A stretch of DNA of 64,000 bases from Candidatus Peregrinibacteria bacterium (GTDB lineage Bacteria > Patescibacteriota > Gracilibacteria > UBA1369 > LOWO2-01-FULL-3). The position numbers and the translations under genes are program-made. The notes under the pieces were generated by a model. The model made no database searches and had not been told where the DNA came from. It saw nothing but the letters and a program-made list of their open reading frames with translations. Where the stretch lies: positions 139,030-203,029 of the forward strand of contig JABILX010000003.1 in the NCBI GenBank assembly GCA_018654255.1, written 5' to 3'. Below, piece after piece: positions 26,786 through 34,707 of this stretch. Within the stretch, counting starts at the first letter, position 1; the number at the start of each line of letters is the position of its first letter.

Positions 26786-28057
26786 CTAATACTTCAACAA
26801 CCTCTCAAACACCTTCGGATCAGAATATGGTCCAATAATTGCCATTTTCAATCGAGAAGAGTCACCAAACAAATCAGCAGCAACCCGTTCCACATCCGCC
26901 AAACTCACAGCATTAATCTCCCTCATTATCTCATCAGGAGTCATCACATCTTTATGAAGCAATTCAAACTTCGCAAGCAGATGAGCGTATTCTTCACTAT
27001 CCTCCAGGCTCAAAATCATCTTTCCCTTCAAGAAACTCTTTGCCTTAGCAAGCTCATCAGCATCGATTTCCCCAGCCTTAGCTATCATGCCGTACTGCTC
27101 AACAATCTTTTCAACAGCCATCTCAGCTCTCTTTATATCAACACCAGCTGTCGTCGAAATCAAACCAGTATCCACGTAATCGTCAGTATTAGTCCTTATA
27201 TAATAAGCAAGTCCATGCGCTTCACGAACATTCAAGAACATCCTACTACTCATATTCCCACCAAGAATCACAGACAAAAGCTTCAAAACCCAATGATCAG
27301 GATGCGTCTCTGAATAAGCCTCAACTCCAATAACCAAATGAGCCTGCTCCGTCTTCTTCTCCTTCAAATGCACACGAGGAGCATCACCGATAAGAGGTGA
27401 ATATTTCTCAAAATCATAAGCTTTCTCCCCTCTTTCCATAGCAAAAAACTTCTCAACTTTCTCCAAAGCTTCATCATGAGCAATATTCCCAGCAACAACA
27501 ACAACAGTATTATCAGAAGTATACAATTTTTCCTTATACTCAACAAAATCTTCGTGATTAACCCTTTCAATCACTTCCTTTTCACCAATCTCATCCCAGC
27601 CAAGAGGCTGATCACCAAACATCAAATTCTCATAATTCCATCCGATCTGATACATTGGCGTATCTTGATACATATTATATTCCTCCAAGATCACTCCCCT
27701 CTCCTTATCAATCTCATGTTGATCAAATCTAGCGTGAAGCATCATGTCAGACAAAACATCAAAAGCCGTATCCACTTTCTCAGAAGCAACTTTCACATAA
27801 TAACCCGCGTATTCCTTTCCGGTAAACGCATTGAAGTCCCCTCCAACAGAGTCGATCGCTCCACTAACAGCCTTCGCGTCTTTGTATTTTTCAGCTCCCT
27901 TAAAGAACATATGCTCCAAGAAATGCGAAATTCCGCTGATCTCTTTGTTTTCGTATCTGCTTCCAGCCCCAACCAAAACCAAAACCGTCACCGCTTTGGT
28001 GCTTTCAAGCTTATGGGTCACGACTCGAAGTCCGTTTGATAAAGTAGTCTTTTTCAT
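26786..28057 (-). CDS. M16 family zinc peptidase
   Basis: The 423-aa protein has the inverted zinc motif HFLEH (H45, E48, H49), the third ligand in GVILEEYNMYQD, and NAFTGKEYAGYYVKV of the catalytic half. The C-terminal half retains the inactive-domain features of the PqqL/YmxG type (LGGNMSSRMFLNVREAHGLAYYI). These enzymes degrade peptides, in some bacteria processed prepilin or signal fragments. It is divergent from the class B PBP gene, with only 36 nt between the starts. Confidence 0.93.
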   Translation of the reverse strand: MKKTTLSNGLRVVTHKLESTKAVTVLVLVGAGSRYENKEISGISHFLEHMFFKGAEKYKDAKAVSGAIDSVGGDFNAFTGKEYAGYYVKVASEKVDTAFDVLSDMMLHARFDQHEIDKERGVILEEYNMYQDTPMYQIGWNYENLMFGDQPLGWDEIGEKEVIERVNHEDFVEYKEKLYTSDNTVVVVAGNIAHDEALEKVEKFFAMERGEKAYDFEKYSPLIGDAPRVHLKEKKTEQAHLVIGVEAYSETHPDHWVLKLLSVILGGNMSSRMFLNVREAHGLAYYIRTNTDDYVDTGLISTTAGVDIKRAEMAVEKIVEQYGMIAKAGEIDADELAKAKSFLKGKMILSLEDSEEYAHLLAKFELLHKDVMTPDEIMREINAVSLADVERVAADLFGDSSRLKMAIIGPYSDPKVFERLLKY

Positions 28058-28093
28058 TAGGAGAAATCTACCACTACCATTTTAAAATATCAA

Positions 28094-30409
28094 ATGATAT
28101 ATTTGTCAGGCGCTCGCCCAAAAAGACCCCGCCCAAAACCTATGAGAACCTACAGCCCAAAAACTCCAGTAAACAAAATCACATTCCTCCAGATAGGAGC
28201 GGTTCTTCTCACAACAATTTTAATCTCACGACTTTTCTATCTTCAAATAATAAAACACAGTGAATTCCAAGCAATAGCTGCAAAAGAACACTACGGATAC
28301 GTAGAACTCCCAGCGCGAAGAGGCGAAATAATAATCACAGATTACCACTCAGGCGAAGAATTCTTGCTAGCAACAAACATAACTCTCGAACTCTTATACG
28401 CAGATCCATACCTGGTAGAAAATCCACAAGCAATCGCAGAAACTTTATCCCCACTGCTTTTTGACCTGGAAGAAGCACGCGAAGACGACGACAAAAGAAT
28501 TTCCGAAGCAGCAAAAAAACTCCCACCAGAATTAACGGAAGAAGAAATAGAAGAGATTCTCAAAGAAAAAACCGACGAGGAAATGGCCATAGAATTCAAA
28601 ACAGAAATATTCGAAAAAGTAGCAGCAAAAGTACGACCAGAAATCCTACTCGCAAACGAACTGACTCAAGAACAAATAAACGAAATCAATTCATATACAG
28701 TGGCAGGATTAGAGATAATTGAAGACTCCCTGTACGCACATCCACCACTAATGACAAACAAAGGAGCGGCCGCCCTACACTTGGCCCCAATCATAGAGAT
28801 CCCAACAAGCAGACTCGAAAAAATCCTAGAAGGAATAAATAGATACACAATCCTGAGCCGCAAACTCGACCCAGATGTTGCAAACCAAATCCATGATCTA
28901 ATCTACGAAGACCAAGACAGCAATTTGTCTGGCTTAGGCTTCCAAGAAGAATATTTCCGCTACTACCCAGAAAACACCCTGGCCGCAAACGCAACAGGAT
29001 TTGTAGACCCAGACGGGATTGGCCAATACGGAATCGAAAGCTCACTAAATACCGACCTCCAAGGAGTAAAAGGTAAATTCCAAACCCAAAAAGACTCGAT
29101 CGGCCGACAAGTAATCGTGGGAGAAAGTGTTATTGAACCAGCCGTAGACGGAGACGACATCATCCTCACCTTAGACAGATCAGTCCAACTCCAAACAGAA
29201 AGAATCCTTGAAGAAGACCGAATCGCATTCAGAGCAGATAGCGCCCAAGCAATAATAATGGACCCAATGACAGGCCGCATCACCGCACTTGCAGCCTCTC
29301 CAAGCTTCAACCCAAACACATACAGTGAAGTCTACGAAAAAATCTACATAAACTTAACACCAGAAGACATAGAGAAACTAGTACCTTCAGACCAAGAAGG
29401 ACTTTATTATTTCTACAGAAACCGCGATACACACGACTTTTATTACGTTTTCGAAGAAAAAACTCGAGAAGGAATAACGGAATATTACAGATACAATAAC
29501 TTCGTTGGCCCAGCAGCTTACCAAAACCAAGTAGTCAATCTGCCATACGAACCAGGTTCAGTTTTCAAACCATTAATAATGGCAGCAGCAATCGATGACA
29601 AAGATCTCAAACCAAATTCAACTTTCAATGACTCAGGCCCAGTAGGAGTAGACTTCAATAAACACACTGGAGCATATGACTACTTCATTCACAATTCTGA
29701 AGACGACTATTACGGCCCAGGAACAAGCATGACAAAAGTACTTGAACGCTCGCTCAATACCGGAATGACCTACGTCGCAAAAACAATCGGCCCTGCCCTC
29801 ATGTACAACTACATGACAAAATTTGGTTTCGATGAAAGAACAGATATCGAATTCAGCAACGAAGAACCAGGCTACATCGAATACTACGACCTTTGGACAG
29901 AATCAGAACTTGCCACTCACGCTTTTGGACAAGGTATAACAGTCACGATGCTCCAACTCGCAAACGCATACTGTGCACTAGCAAATGGAGGAGTTTTGAT
30001 GCAACCACATGTTGTTCAGGAAGTCCGCCACGACGACGAAACTATAACAACAAATGAACCTCACGAAATAAGACGCGTTATCTCAGAAGAAACATCTAGC
30101 AAAATAACTGCCATGCTAATTTCCGCAGTTGAAAACGGAGTCGCAAATCGCGCACAAGTTTCAGGCCACTACCTCGCTGGGAAGACAGGAACCTCACAAA
30201 CATACAAACACGGCCAAGCCCTAAAAGGCGCAGGTACAACACTAACTTCCTTCTGCGGATACGGCCCAATCGACAATCCAAAATTCGTAGTCTGTGTGAA
30301 ATTTGACAGACCACGTGCCAGCGAATGGGGAGCTGCAACCGCAGCAGTCACATTCCAACGCATCGCAGACTACCTCTTCGATTACTACAACATTCCACCG
30401 GATAAATAG
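28094..30409 (+). CDS. Class B penicillin-binding protein (FtsI/PBP2 type)
   Basis: The 771-aa transpeptidase cross-links peptidoglycan, at the septum or side wall. It has one N-terminal membrane helix (residues about 33-50), the PBP dimer domain with ARRGEI, and an acidic helical insertion near residues 125-190. The catalytic motifs are PGSVFKP (Ser489), SLNTG (SxN) and GKTGTSQ. The start is uncertain: the first ATG leaves almost no room for a promoter, and the Met of MRTYSPK at about 28142 would also fit. A dispersed repeat begins 3 nt after the stop. Confidence 0.92.
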   Translation: MIYLSGARPKRPRPKPMRTYSPKTPVNKITFLQIGAVLLTTILISRLFYLQIIKHSEFQAIAAKEHYGYVELPARRGEIIITDYHSGEEFLLATNITLELLYADPYLVENPQAIAETLSPLLFDLEEAREDDDKRISEAAKKLPPELTEEEIEEILKEKTDEEMAIEFKTEIFEKVAAKVRPEILLANELTQEQINEINSYTVAGLEIIEDSLYAHPPLMTNKGAAALHLAPIIEIPTSRLEKILEGINRYTILSRKLDPDVANQIHDLIYEDQDSNLSGLGFQEEYFRYYPENTLAANATGFVDPDGIGQYGIESSLNTDLQGVKGKFQTQKDSIGRQVIVGESVIEPAVDGDDIILTLDRSVQLQTERILEEDRIAFRADSAQAIIMDPMTGRITALAASPSFNPNTYSEVYEKIYINLTPEDIEKLVPSDQEGLYYFYRNRDTHDFYYVFEEKTREGITEYYRYNNFVGPAAYQNQVVNLPYEPGSVFKPLIMAAAIDDKDLKPNSTFNDSGPVGVDFNKHTGAYDYFIHNSEDDYYGPGTSMTKVLERSLNTGMTYVAKTIGPALMYNYMTKFGFDERTDIEFSNEEPGYIEYYDLWTESELATHAFGQGITVTMLQLANAYCALANGGVLMQPHVVQEVRHDDETITTNEPHEIRRVISEETSSKITAMLISAVENGVANRAQVSGHYLAGKTGTSQTYKHGQALKGAGTTLTSFCGYGPIDNPKFVVCVKFDRPRASEWGAATAAVTFQRIADYLFDYYNIPPDK

Positions 30410-30411
30410 AT

Positions 30412-30449
30412 AAGTTCGGACTTAACTAAAGGCCCTACTTAAGTTCGGG
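30412..30449. repeat. Dispersed palindromic repeat, copy 3
   Basis: TTCGGACTTAA pairs with TTAAGTTCGGG (11 bp with G-U pairs) around a 12-13-nt loop. It directly follows the PBP stop codon and is nearly identical, in inverse orientation, to 25316-25353. Confidence 0.7.
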
Positions 30450-30481
30450 AAATCCGGAAACCTTCTTCAAATAAAAGTGTG

Positions 30482-30501
30482 GACATGAAGGATAGAAATT
30501 T
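30482..30501. repeat. Left inverted repeat of a 603-bp element
   Basis: GACATGAAGGATAGAAATTT is the inverted copy of 31064-31084, with one extra T in the right copy. Between the two lie two small minus-strand ORFs and G+C-richer, hairpin-rich sequence (30540-30690). Confidence 0.7.
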
Positions 30502-30711
30502 CGCCACAAACTGTGTGTAAAACCCCTGGAACAAGGACGCCTGGGTGGAAGGAAAAACCCCAGACGCCCCTATAACTCCCATGGGTAGAGGAGTCGTTCC
30601 AAAGGGAACCAGTTCCCCTCTTAAGCATGAAAGAGGGCGGGTATTCCCCCTAAACAAGCCTAGAGTTGTTATAGGAACCAGTTCTGAATCAAATCGAATC
30701 GAATCGATGAA

Positions 30712-30927
30712 TCATTCGTCGGAATGAACACCAGCCTTTCTCAAGGCATGGCCCATCTGATTGAAACCAGTAGTACGACCAGACATATAAGCAGGGTGCT
30801 CCGGCGAAGGAGTACCCATCATTTCAAAATTTGTAGGATCCTCCACATTAGCTCCAGGAACTTTCGGAAGACCTTCCTGATCAAGAACGCTTTGTCGCAA
30901 AACAACATATCTTCTTCTTCTAGCCAC
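30712..30927 (-). CDS. Small 71-aa Arg-rich unknown protein (GTG start)
   Basis: The ORF starts with GTG seven nucleotides after a GAGGT ribosome-binding site, one of few clear SDs in the window. The N-terminus MARRRRYVVLRQS is strongly basic, and the rest is polar with a Pro/Gly-rich middle (GTPSPEHPAYMSGRTTG) and a helical end (MGHALRKAGVH). No family is recognised. The stop codon of the upstream 21-aa ORF lies within the SD, so translation is probably coupled. It sits inside an inverted-repeat-bounded element. The basic N-terminus could bind nucleic acid; this is inference. Confidence 0.55.
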   Translation of the reverse strand: MARRRRYVVLRQSVLDQEGLPKVPGANVEDPTNFEMMGTPSPEHPAYMSGRTTGFNQMGHALRKAGVHSDE

Positions 30928-30936
30928 GATAAAACC

Positions 30937-31002
30937 TCATAACACAACTAGAACGGCATACTGCCGTAAACGATCACAACCATTGTTAGTTGCATCGTCC
31001 AT
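30937..31002 (-). CDS. 21-aa leader peptide-like ORF
   Basis: A consensus AGGAGG lies 5 nt before an ATG opening a 21-codon frame (MDDATNNGCDRLRQYAVLVV plus one residue). Its stop TGA lies inside the SD (GAGGT) of the 71-aa ORF. The arrangement is that of a coupled leader peptide or small first cistron. The product is unknown. Confidence 0.4.
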   Translation of the reverse strand: MDDATNNGCDRLRQYAVLVVL

Positions 31003-31063
31003 TCAAACCTCCTGCTCAAACAAACAACAGAAGACCTAAACAAACGACACAACCACAACGGAT

Positions 31064-31084
31064 AAATTTTCTATCCTTCATGTC
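31064..31084. repeat. Right inverted repeat of the 603-bp element
   Basis: AAATTTTCTATCCTTCATGTC is the reverse complement of 30482-30501 apart from one inserted T. In a minus-strand transcript the two would close a 17-20-bp terminal stem. Confidence 0.7.
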
Positions 31085-31167
31085 AATGTACTATTGCCGA
31101 CAAACCAGCTATCACTCAAGCCCGCAAAACGAGCGAGGACCACCAATATTAAGCCAACAAGGTCAGG

Positions 31168-31196
31168 ATATTACACATTTCAAACCTATAAATCAA
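31168..31196 (-). promoter_or_regulatory. Promoter of the small-ORF element
   Basis: TTGATT and TAATAT are separated by 17 nt on the minus strand. The transcript would start near 31160 and run through the right repeat, both small ORFs and the left repeat. Confidence 0.5.
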
Positions 31197-31201
31197 CGTA
31201 T

Positions 31202-31230
31202 TTTACTTACAAAGACAAAAAAACTATAAT
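31202..31230 (+). promoter_or_regulatory. Promoter of the YibE/F gene
   Basis: TTTACT and TATAAT are separated by 17 nt, about 22 nt before the ATG at 31253. It is back to back with the minus-strand promoter at 31168-31196. Confidence 0.6.
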
Positions 31231-31252
31231 CAAAAAAGCTTAACCAACAAAA

Positions 31253-32368
31253 ATGAAAAAACTAGCAATCATTCTCTACATAATCTTTGCCACAACAACC
31301 TTTGCACTAACCATCTTTATAAACCTCAAGGAATCAAAATTTCATCCACCACAAGACTCATCAAACTACACCCACGAATTCATTCACGGAGAAATTAAGC
31401 AAATTGATACAAACGATGAAACTCGCCAAAAAGAACTCAAAGTAAAAGCAAACTCAGGATCAGAAGAAGGAGAAGGAATAATTGTTAACGTAGATCCAAA
31501 ATACAATTACAACGAATACAAATCAAAAGACGAAGTCCTGGTCTACAAAGAAATAAACGTAGAAACAGGAGAAATAAACTATGAAGTTACAGACTACTAC
31601 CACCAAACAGGACTCGCAGTCCTTTTCATACTTTTTTCGATAATAACAATCTACATAGCACGTAAAAAAGGTCTGAACTCACTAATCAGCGTAATTGGAT
31701 CTATAGCACTTTTCTACTTCATCTTTCTAAAACTCATACTCATAGGATTCTCTCCCCTACTAGCAGTCCTAATATACGTCACAACAATCACCGTCCTTTC
31801 AATTCCACCAATACATGGATTTAACAAAAAATCTCTTTCGTCAATAATTACAATTTTCTTAGGATACTTGGTATCAATAGTAATTACTTTTGCCTTCAAA
31901 GAAGTAGCTCAACTCGGGTCAGCTTCATCGGAAGAGCTTCGAACATTAACAGTAATTTATCCAGGCATAGACCTGGTTGAAATCCTAATAGCTTCACTGT
32001 TTTTAGGAGCAGCCGGAGCAATAATAGACACAGCCATTTCAATTGCATCACCAATCTTTGAAGCAGTCAAAAAAACTTCAAAAACAACTTTCCGCGAAGT
32101 CTATAAAACAGGGATGGAAGTAGGAAAAGATGTCTTGGCATCCATGACAAACACCCTGTTGCTCGCATACATAGCAAGCTCTCTACCATTTCTAGTCATA
32201 ATTACTTTAGCGCACAGCGGAACAGAAAACGCCTTTTCAGAATTAATAAACATCGACTTTATAGCACTAGAATTAACTAGAATTTTCATCGGAGCTGTTT
32301 CCTTGGTAATATTAATTCCAATAGTAAGTTCAATATCTGCATATTTCTTTGTAAAAAATGACAACTAA
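31253..32368 (+). CDS. YibE/F-like multipass membrane protein
   Basis: The 371-aa protein has an N-terminal helix, an extracytoplasmic beta-rich domain (residues about 45-115) and seven to eight further helices. Family features are VLFILFSIITIYIARKKGLNSLISVIGS, FLGAAGAIIDTAISIASPIFEA and GMEVGKDVLASMTNTLLLAYIASSLP. The family's function is unknown; transport is assumed. The 3' end overlaps the start of the Cys-ladder gene by 11 nt, so the two are co-transcribed. Confidence 0.88.
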   Translation: MKKLAIILYIIFATTTFALTIFINLKESKFHPPQDSSNYTHEFIHGEIKQIDTNDETRQKELKVKANSGSEEGEGIIVNVDPKYNYNEYKSKDEVLVYKEINVETGEINYEVTDYYHQTGLAVLFILFSIITIYIARKKGLNSLISVIGSIALFYFIFLKLILIGFSPLLAVLIYVTTITVLSIPPIHGFNKKSLSSIITIFLGYLVSIVITFAFKEVAQLGSASSEELRTLTVIYPGIDLVEILIASLFLGAAGAIIDTAISIASPIFEAVKKTSKTTFREVYKTGMEVGKDVLASMTNTLLLAYIASSLPFLVIITLAHSGTENAFSELINIDFIALELTRIFIGAVSLVILIPIVSSISAYFFVKNDN

Positions 32369-33557
32369 AACCTGCCCCCTCACGAACAAACAATTCACCA
32401 TAGATCCAGAAGATCTAGCTTTTTACAAAAAACAAGGAGTCCCACCCCCTACCCTCTGCCCGGACGAACGCCAACGCCGCAGACTGATGTTTCGCAACGA
32501 ACGAAATCTCTACCCACGAAAAGATTCGATGACCGGAGAAACAATCATTTCTCGTTGGACAGATGACACCCCATTCCCAGTATACGATTCCAAAAACTGG
32601 TGGTCAGACAAATTTGACGGACTAGAATACGGCCAAGATTTCGACTTCAACCGCCCATTCTTCGAACAATTCGAAAAACTGCGCAACCGCGTCCCACGAA
32701 TAGCCCTATACAATTTCGATTCGGTAAACAGTGAATACACAAACCACTCAGGCTACAACAAAAACTGCTACATGTGCTTCAACATCGGCAAACTCGAGGA
32801 CTGCTACTACGTCACAAACTACTCAATAGACAACAAAGACTGCTGCGACTGCTATGCCATCGAAAGATCCCAACTCCTCTACGAATGCTTCATGTGCGAC
32901 AACTGCTATTCAAGCAAACATCTAGTAAACTGCAATGGTTGCCGAGACTCGAACTTCCTCTTTGACTGCAGGAACTGTCAAAATTGTTTCATGTGCTGGA
33001 ACCTTCGAAGCAAAAAATACTGCATACACAATGAACAAAAATCAAAAGAAGAATACGAAACATACATGGCCAATCTAGACCTCTCATCTCACCAACAATT
33101 CTCCCAACTAGCAAAAGAATTCAAAGACAACATCAAACACAAAGCCACACACAAAGCAGCCTTCATTACAAAATCAGAAAACTGCACCGGCGACTACATC
33201 ACAAACTCAAAAAACGCACACATGAGCTATTACGTCATCGACTGCGAAGACGTAAAATATTGCTACGACATATACGGCGCAAAAGACTGCTACGACTCAT
33301 ACGAACCTGCTTGGAAAGTAGAACGCCTCTACGAAACCCACGCCTGCAACGAGACACAATTCATGATCGGCTGCGACACATGCATTCGCTCAGCCTTCCT
33401 CAACTACTGCGACAACTGCCACAACAGCAAACACCTAACAGGCTGCATCAGCTTAAAGAAAAATGAATACTGCATCCTCAACAAACAATACACCCGCAAA
33501 GAATACGAAGAACTCCTGCCACGCATCAAAGAACACATGATTCGCACAGGAGAATAG
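32358..33557 (+). CDS. Cys-rich ladder protein, paralogue, ended early by TAG
   Basis: The 399-aa open part matches the protein at 12949-14544 along its whole length. Matching blocks are FYKKQGVPPPTLCPDERQRRR, GLEYGQDFDFNRPFFEQFE, NSEYTNHSGYNKNCYMC, CNGCRDSNFLFDCRNCQNCFMCWNLRSKKYCIHNE and EYEELLPRIKEHMIRTGE. The paralogue continues TGEWGEFFP. Here the Trp codon is TAG (33555-33557) and the same frame continues GEFFP to a TAA at 34010. It is therefore either a recent nonsense mutation, a read-through codon or a sequencing error. The start overlaps the upstream membrane-protein gene by 11 nt. Confidence 0.8.
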   Translation: MTTKTCPLTNKQFTIDPEDLAFYKKQGVPPPTLCPDERQRRRLMFRNERNLYPRKDSMTGETIISRWTDDTPFPVYDSKNWWSDKFDGLEYGQDFDFNRPFFEQFEKLRNRVPRIALYNFDSVNSEYTNHSGYNKNCYMCFNIGKLEDCYYVTNYSIDNKDCCDCYAIERSQLLYECFMCDNCYSSKHLVNCNGCRDSNFLFDCRNCQNCFMCWNLRSKKYCIHNEQKSKEEYETYMANLDLSSHQQFSQLAKEFKDNIKHKATHKAAFITKSENCTGDYITNSKNAHMSYYVIDCEDVKYCYDIYGAKDCYDSYEPAWKVERLYETHACNETQFMIGCDTCIRSAFLNYCDNCHNSKHLTGCISLKKNEYCILNKQYTRKEYEELLPRIKEHMIRTGE

Positions 33558-34010
33558 GGAGAATTTTTCCCACATGCACTCGCTCCATTCCCATACAACG
33601 ATTCAAAAGCCCAAGACTATTATCCACTCACAAAAGAACAAGCCCTCGAACGCAAATACACCTGGCGCGACAAAGAAGAAAAAGACTACAAGCCAGCAAC
33701 TCTCGCAGAAATCCCAGACAACATCTCAGACTGCACAGAAAACATCACCCAAGAAATACTAACCTGCGAAGAAACTGGCAAAAACTACCGCATAACACCT
33801 CAAGAACTCAAATTTTACCACCGCCAAAACATACCAATTCCGCGTAGACACCCAGACACCAGGTATGAAAACCGCATTCAACTCCGCCACAAACGCCACC
33901 TCACAGAACGCACCTGCCCAAACTGCCAAACAAAAGTCCTCTCAGTATTCAAAGAAACCAATCCAGAAAAAATTCTCTGCGAAAAATGCTATTTAGAGAA
34001 AGCATATTAA
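33558..34010 (+). pseudogene. In-frame C-terminal remainder of the Cys-ladder paralogue
   Basis: The 150 codons after the TAG are in the same frame and keep coding character and similarity. They include a second copy of the family block (LKFYHRQNIPIPR) and the two terminal zinc-ribbon-like pairs (CPNCQ, CEKC). There are no further stops or frameshifts before TAA at 34008-34010. Without read-through this part has no obvious start of its own. Confidence 0.7.
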
Positions 34011-34027
34011 AAAACCAACACCAACTG

Positions 34028-34055
34028 TTGACAAAACATCGCGAATCGATAAAAT
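34028..34055 (+). promoter_or_regulatory. Promoter giving a leaderless transcript
   Basis: TTGACA and TAAAAT are separated by 16 nt. The -10 box ends 7 nt before the ATG at 34063, so transcription should start at the start codon. Confidence 0.6.
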
Positions 34056-34062
34056 ACCCTCC

Positions 34063-34674
34063 ATGCTATCAATAGAATTAGATCCAACTCAATTAGACCT
34101 CAAAGAAGAAGCGCACAAAAACATCGCTGAAATTTTGGATGACATAAAAAGAAGAGCCAGTGAAGCAGGAGTAGAAGCAACCCTAACAGAATCACCAGAT
34201 GGCAAAATTAAATACGAAGTAATTTTACCGGATAGAAAAATTACTTTGATTCAAGAAACCACCGCAGAAGGAGTGACGACACAAATGAAAGTCGAATTAG
34301 TAGCAGAACCCCTCTTGGAAGTTTGGGACGAAGGAGCTAGCGTAAACATGGACAAAAAAGGTAGATTTTTTATGCCGGCAAAAATAAGAAAAGCCTTCGA
34401 GTTCAAACCGGAACAAACCATCTACCTCTACACAAAAATCAACGACCCATCGACAATGATATATTCACTGGAACCTGTTAAAAGACCTGTTGGATACAAA
34501 GGCCCAATGGTTAAACAAATTGACTCATCAGATAGGATTTCCAGCGTACCAAGATCTTTTTTAGACCATACGGGAGAAAGTAGAATAACAGTATACCCAT
34601 GCGGAAGATTTATAGTTGTAAGAAAAAGCAGCGACCCAGAGCCTGACGAAGAGACATTGAAAGCCTTCTGTTAA
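34063..34674 (+). CDS. Protein with two SpoVT/AbrB (MraZ-like) repeats
   Basis: The N-terminal 85 residues are acidic and of unknown function. Residues about 90-195 contain two swapped-hairpin-like units: VNMDKKGRFFMPAKIRKAFEF...TIYLY and KQIDSSDRISSVPRSFLDHTGE..ITVYPCGRFIVV. The first matches the DxKGRxxIPAxxR pattern of AbrB/MraZ DNA-binding domains. The second is more diverged. A DNA-binding regulator is the likely role. It is not beside mraW or a dcw cluster, so I do not call it mraZ. Confidence 0.6.
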   Translation: MLSIELDPTQLDLKEEAHKNIAEILDDIKRRASEAGVEATLTESPDGKIKYEVILPDRKITLIQETTAEGVTTQMKVELVAEPLLEVWDEGASVNMDKKGRFFMPAKIRKAFEFKPEQTIYLYTKINDPSTMIYSLEPVKRPVGYKGPMVKQIDSSDRISSVPRSFLDHTGESRITVYPCGRFIVVRKSSDPEPDEETLKAFC

Positions 34675-34707
34675 CTAACACTACTGTATAACCTGGCAGG
34701 CCATAAC

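Noticed and set aside
30439..30657. 72-aa minus-strand frame inside the inverted-repeat element
   Set aside because: It needs a TTG start without SD and crosses strong stems, a U-rich segment and the dispersed repeat. Low support.
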